This document shows positions 61,497-64,000 of a stretch of 64,000 nt of DNA, piece by piece. Below the pieces are notes generated by a model. The model worked only from the letters and a program-made list of their open reading frames with translations. It searched no databases and had not been told where the DNA came from. Location of the stretch: contig NZ_JADEWR010000016.1 in the NCBI RefSeq assembly GCF_015207525.1, positions 70,225-134,224 of the forward strand. Direction: 5' to 3'. How positions within the stretch are numbered: position 1 is the first letter of the stretch; each line of letters begins with the position of its first letter. The translations under genes were made by a program, and so were the position numbers. The stretch comes from Nodosilinea sp. LEGE 06152. GTDB taxonomy: Bacteria; Cyanobacteriota; Cyanobacteriia; Phormidesmidales; Phormidesmidaceae.

Positions 61497-62441
61497 ATGA
61501 CTAATCTACTATTCGGTTTGCCTCCCCTGACGGGCCTGGCGGTTCAGCTAGCTCAGGTCAATGGCGCTATTGATAACCCAACCAGCGTGCCTGCAATGCA
61601 GGACATGAACCTGTTTCAGGCCATTGTGGTTGGTATTGTGCAGGGGCTGACCGAGTTTTTGCCGATCAGCAGCACGGCCCACGTCAAGATGGTGCCCGTG
61701 GTGCTGGGGTGGGGAGATCCGGGGGTGGCCTTTACCGCCGTGATTCAGCTGGGCAGCATTGCGGCTATTCTTTATTACTTTTGGGATGACCTGCGCCAGG
61801 TGACCGTAGGCATGGTCAAAGCTACGATGACGCAGCAATTTAGTTCCCCAGAATTTCGCCTGGGGCTGGGCATCTTGCTGGGCACCATCCCCATCGTGGT
61901 GGGCGGACTCATAATTAAGGTCTTTATCCCTGACTTTGATAACTCGCCCTTGCGAAATGCGTCTACCATCGCCGTGGTGTCTATTATCATGGCGCTAGTG
62001 TTAGCCGGGGCAGAAGTTGTGAGCCGCCGCAAGCGCACCTTTGAGTCGCTAACCCTGATGGACGGCGTAACCATGGGCTTTGCCCAAGCTCTGTCGTTGG
62101 TTCCGGGCGTGTCGCGATCGGGTTCTACCCTAACGGCGGGGCTATTTATGGGGTTGGAGCGCGCTACAGCGGCCCGATTTTCGTTTTTGCTAGGGGTGCC
62201 TGCGATTACTCTGGCTGGGCTAGTGGAACTCAAGGGGTTGTTAGAAACGGGTTTTGACTCTATTGGCCTGGTTCCGCTGTTGGGTGGAACTATAGCGGCG
62301 GTGGTCTCCTCTTACCTAGCCATTTTTTGGCTGCTACAGTTTCTCAAGCAGCACAGTACCTGGGTCTTTGTGTGGTATCGCCTGGCCTTTGGTGCAGCTA
62401 TTTTGCTGGCCTTAGCAACTGGAAAAATGCAAAACATCTAA
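61497..62441 (+). CDS. uppP: Undecaprenyl-diphosphate phosphatase
   Basis: UppP (BacA) recycles undecaprenyl diphosphate to the monophosphate for peptidoglycan and other envelope polymers. The 314-residue membrane protein has the two signature motifs, VQGLTEFLPISSTAH and VPGVSRSGSTLTAG, with the catalytic Glu, Ser and Arg. It has about eight hydrophobic helices. It carries an N-terminal extension of about 40 residues (to MQDMNLFQ) compared with E. coli. An ATG at 61497 is preferred. The radical SAM gene starts 42 bp after the stop, probably in the same transcript. Confidence 0.94.
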   Translation: MTNLLFGLPPLTGLAVQLAQVNGAIDNPTSVPAMQDMNLFQAIVVGIVQGLTEFLPISSTAHVKMVPVVLGWGDPGVAFTAVIQLGSIAAILYYFWDDLRQVTVGMVKATMTQQFSSPEFRLGLGILLGTIPIVVGGLIIKVFIPDFDNSPLRNASTIAVVSIIMALVLAGAEVVSRRKRTFESLTLMDGVTMGFAQALSLVPGVSRSGSTLTAGLFMGLERATAARFSFLLGVPAITLAGLVELKGLLETGFDSIGLVPLLGGTIAAVVSSYLAIFWLLQFLKQHSTWVFVWYRLAFGAAILLALATGKMQNI

Positions 62442-62482
62442 GATAGGGGAGCACATTTTGCTCGTCTAAGGCCTGATTAGCT

Positions 62483-63892
62483 ATGGCTGCTTTGGCAATC
62501 CGCCCTGCCTGCATTACCGGCGTACTGCCTGGCTCTATTGCCGAGGAGATTGGTTTTGAGCCAGGTGATGCCCTGGTGGCTATTAACGGCCAGAAGCCAC
62601 GCGACTTAATTGACTACCGCTTTCTCTGCGCCGACGAAGATTTGGCCCTAGAAGTGCTGGACAGGCGCGGCAAAACCCACCACATCGATATTGAAAAGGA
62701 TATCGATGAAGACCTGGGGTTGGAATTTGAAACCGCTCTTTTTGACGGGCTGATGCAGTGCAACAACGCCTGCCCCTTCTGTTTTATTGACCAGCAGCCC
62801 CCCGGCAAGCGAGGCACCCTTTATCTAAAAGACGACGACTACCGGCTGAGTTTTCTCTACGGCAGCTACCTGACCCTTACCAACCTGCTGCCTCAGGAGT
62901 GGAATCGCATTGCCCAACTGCGGCTGTCGCCCCTGTACGTGTCGGTGCATGCAACGGAGCCAGAGGTGCGATCGCGCCTGCTGAAAAACGCTAGAGCGGG
63001 GCAGATTCTCGATCAGCTGGCCTGGTTTCAGGAGCAGCGGCTGCAAATTCACGCCCAGGTGGTGGTCTGCCCCGGCATTAACGATGGCGACCACCTAGAA
63101 ACCACGCTGCGCGATCTGGCTAAATTTCACAGCGGGGATACTCCGGCGGTAGCCTCAGCGGCGGTGGTACCCGTGGGCCTGACCCGGTTTCGGCCCCAGG
63201 ATGACGAGCTAACCCCAGTCACCCAGGCTCAGGCCCGGCAGGTAATTGCCCGGGTGCAGGCATTTCAGAACGAGTTTCAGCGGTCGTTTGGCACAAACTT
63301 TGTTTGGCTGGCCGACGAGTGGTTTTTGATTGCCCAGCAGCCCGTGCCCGCTGAGAGCCACTACGAAGACTATCCCCAGATAGGCAATGGCGTAGGGTCA
63401 ATTCGTCAGTTTCTCAAAGCCTTTGAGCAGTCAGCGGAGGACTACCTGCCCGAAGCCGTGAATCCACCCCGAACACTGACCTGGGTGGTGGGCAATGCCG
63501 TAGAGCACGCTTTTCAGCCCATTGTCGAGCGCCTCAACCAGGTTCAGGGGCTAACCGTGCACCTGGCGGCGCTGGCCAGTGATTACTGGGGCCGTGACCT
63601 GACTGTCACCGGGTTGCTCACCGGCCACGATCTCCTGCTGGGGCTGCAGCATCGTGCTTTGGGGGATGCCCTGCTGCTGCCGACCGTCATGCTCAAGCCC
63701 AGTGACTCTGGGGATGCCAAAGACACCCTGTTTTTAGACGACACGAGCGTAGCGACCGTGAGCCAGCGGCTCAACTGTCCAGTACTGCCGGTGGATGACA
63801 CCAATGCCCTGGTCAGGGCCTGCTGCGGCGAGATGCCCGCGCCCCAATTTGCCGATTTGCGGCCTGCTGTCGGGTATTGGACGCCGTCCTGA
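62483..63892 (+). CDS. TIGR03279-type radical SAM protein (PDZ plus DUF512)
   Basis: The 469-residue protein has an N-terminal PDZ-like domain (residues about 8-65, ITGVLPGSIAEEIGFEPGDA). A radical SAM-like core with cysteines in CNNACPFCFIDQQPPGKRG follows, then a DUF512 domain (TFxxDExFL-like: FVWLADEWFLIAQ). The family is found in essentially all cyanobacteria and some other bacteria, but its reaction is unknown. A cysteine motif with C-x3-C-x2-C spacing is present. It follows uppP by 42 bp, so envelope assembly is one possible context, though co-location alone is weak evidence. Confidence 0.9.
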   Translation: MAALAIRPACITGVLPGSIAEEIGFEPGDALVAINGQKPRDLIDYRFLCADEDLALEVLDRRGKTHHIDIEKDIDEDLGLEFETALFDGLMQCNNACPFCFIDQQPPGKRGTLYLKDDDYRLSFLYGSYLTLTNLLPQEWNRIAQLRLSPLYVSVHATEPEVRSRLLKNARAGQILDQLAWFQEQRLQIHAQVVVCPGINDGDHLETTLRDLAKFHSGDTPAVASAAVVPVGLTRFRPQDDELTPVTQAQARQVIARVQAFQNEFQRSFGTNFVWLADEWFLIAQQPVPAESHYEDYPQIGNGVGSIRQFLKAFEQSAEDYLPEAVNPPRTLTWVVGNAVEHAFQPIVERLNQVQGLTVHLAALASDYWGRDLTVTGLLTGHDLLLGLQHRALGDALLLPTVMLKPSDSGDAKDTLFLDDTSVATVSQRLNCPVLPVDDTNALVRACCGEMPAPQFADLRPAVGYWTPS

Positions 63893-63896
63893 TTGT

Positions 63897-63911
63897 ACTA
63901 AACCGTTTAGT
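63897..63911. promoter_or_regulatory. Palindromic operator, TetR-like
   Basis: ACTAAACCGTTTAGT is a perfect dyad with a single central base, located just after the TIGR03279 gene and before whatever gene begins beyond 64000. Such ACTAAAC-N-GTTTAGT sites are typical of TetR/AcrR-type repressors that control efflux operons. The remaining sequence to 64000 holds no start codon context I can trust. Confidence 0.6.
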
Positions 63912-64000
63912 TTGCTAAGCTATGGTCGGGAAAATTCTACGGTTGAGCCTTCTGCCTGACGAGGTAAGTTTAGCTCTGCCTGAGGTTGTAGATTGCCGGG

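Overview
The window is chromosomal DNA from a cyanobacterium. The evidence is direct: genes for the photosystem II proteins CP47 (psbB), PsbT, PsbM and cytochrome c550 (psbV), plastocyanin (petE), a CGLD27/DUF1230 protein and a TIGR03279 radical SAM protein, together with many HIP1 octamers (GCGATCGC) inside genes. The sequence is GC-rich and coding-dense, and the gene set fits a filamentous, Leptolyngbya/Nodosilinea-like lineage. That placement is an inference. No transposase, prophage, CRISPR array or rRNA operon is visible.

Layout. 1-3.1 kb: a GH57/DUF3536 protein. 3.1-5.0 kb: an AT-richer islet of decayed toxin-antitoxin (TA) genes plus an unknown membrane-anchored protein. 5-12.4 kb: ribBA, argC, a DivIC/FtsB-like protein, a PPP-type phosphatase, a collapsed antitoxin-MazF locus, NAD-type gap1, a small membrane protein and a DUF1400 protein. 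12.5-15.5 kb: a GntR/HutC regulator divergent from a desaturase plus MetX-like hydrolase pair, with a perfect 16-bp palindrome between them. 15.5-21.7 kb: OsmC, GrpB, petE, psbV, accD and a GAF-GAF-PAS class III adenylate cyclase. 22-29 kb: a dienelactone hydrolase-like protein, a serine hydrolase, a beta-barrel-like exported protein, a short RecQ and a B12-binding radical SAM protein. 29-34 kb: B12-dependent ribonucleotide reductase and a coiled-coil protein with acidic repeats. 34-46.8 kb: rsfS, CGLD27, asparaginase, initiator tRNA, four-carbon acid sugar kinase-like protein, hslO, Nudix, aqpZ, glgX, alkyltransferase-like protein, rpsA and nrdR. 47-49.8 kb: psbT-psbB divergent from a 2Fe-2S ferredoxin and psbM. 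49.9-64 kb: Anbu peptidase, phosphopantetheinyl transferase, NDH-2, VOC protein, purF, purL, GNAT, FHA-cyclase, DUF3120, uppP and the TIGR03279 protein.

Links between genes. nrdR and nrdJ are both present, so deoxynucleotide supply may be under NrdR control. Both cyclases carry the Lys/Thr purine-binding pair of class IIIb adenylate cyclases, which points to inorganic-carbon or redox-linked cAMP signalling. The petE, psbV, psbB, psbT, psbM and ferredoxin genes are electron-transport functions. glgX and gap1 serve night-time carbon use.

No wholly new defence or mobile system stands out. The most unusual regions are the TA graveyard (at least four, probably five, damaged or orphaned loci), the GntR-desaturase-hydrolase module with its palindrome, the acidic-repeat coiled-coil protein, and the hairpin-rich segment around nrdJ.
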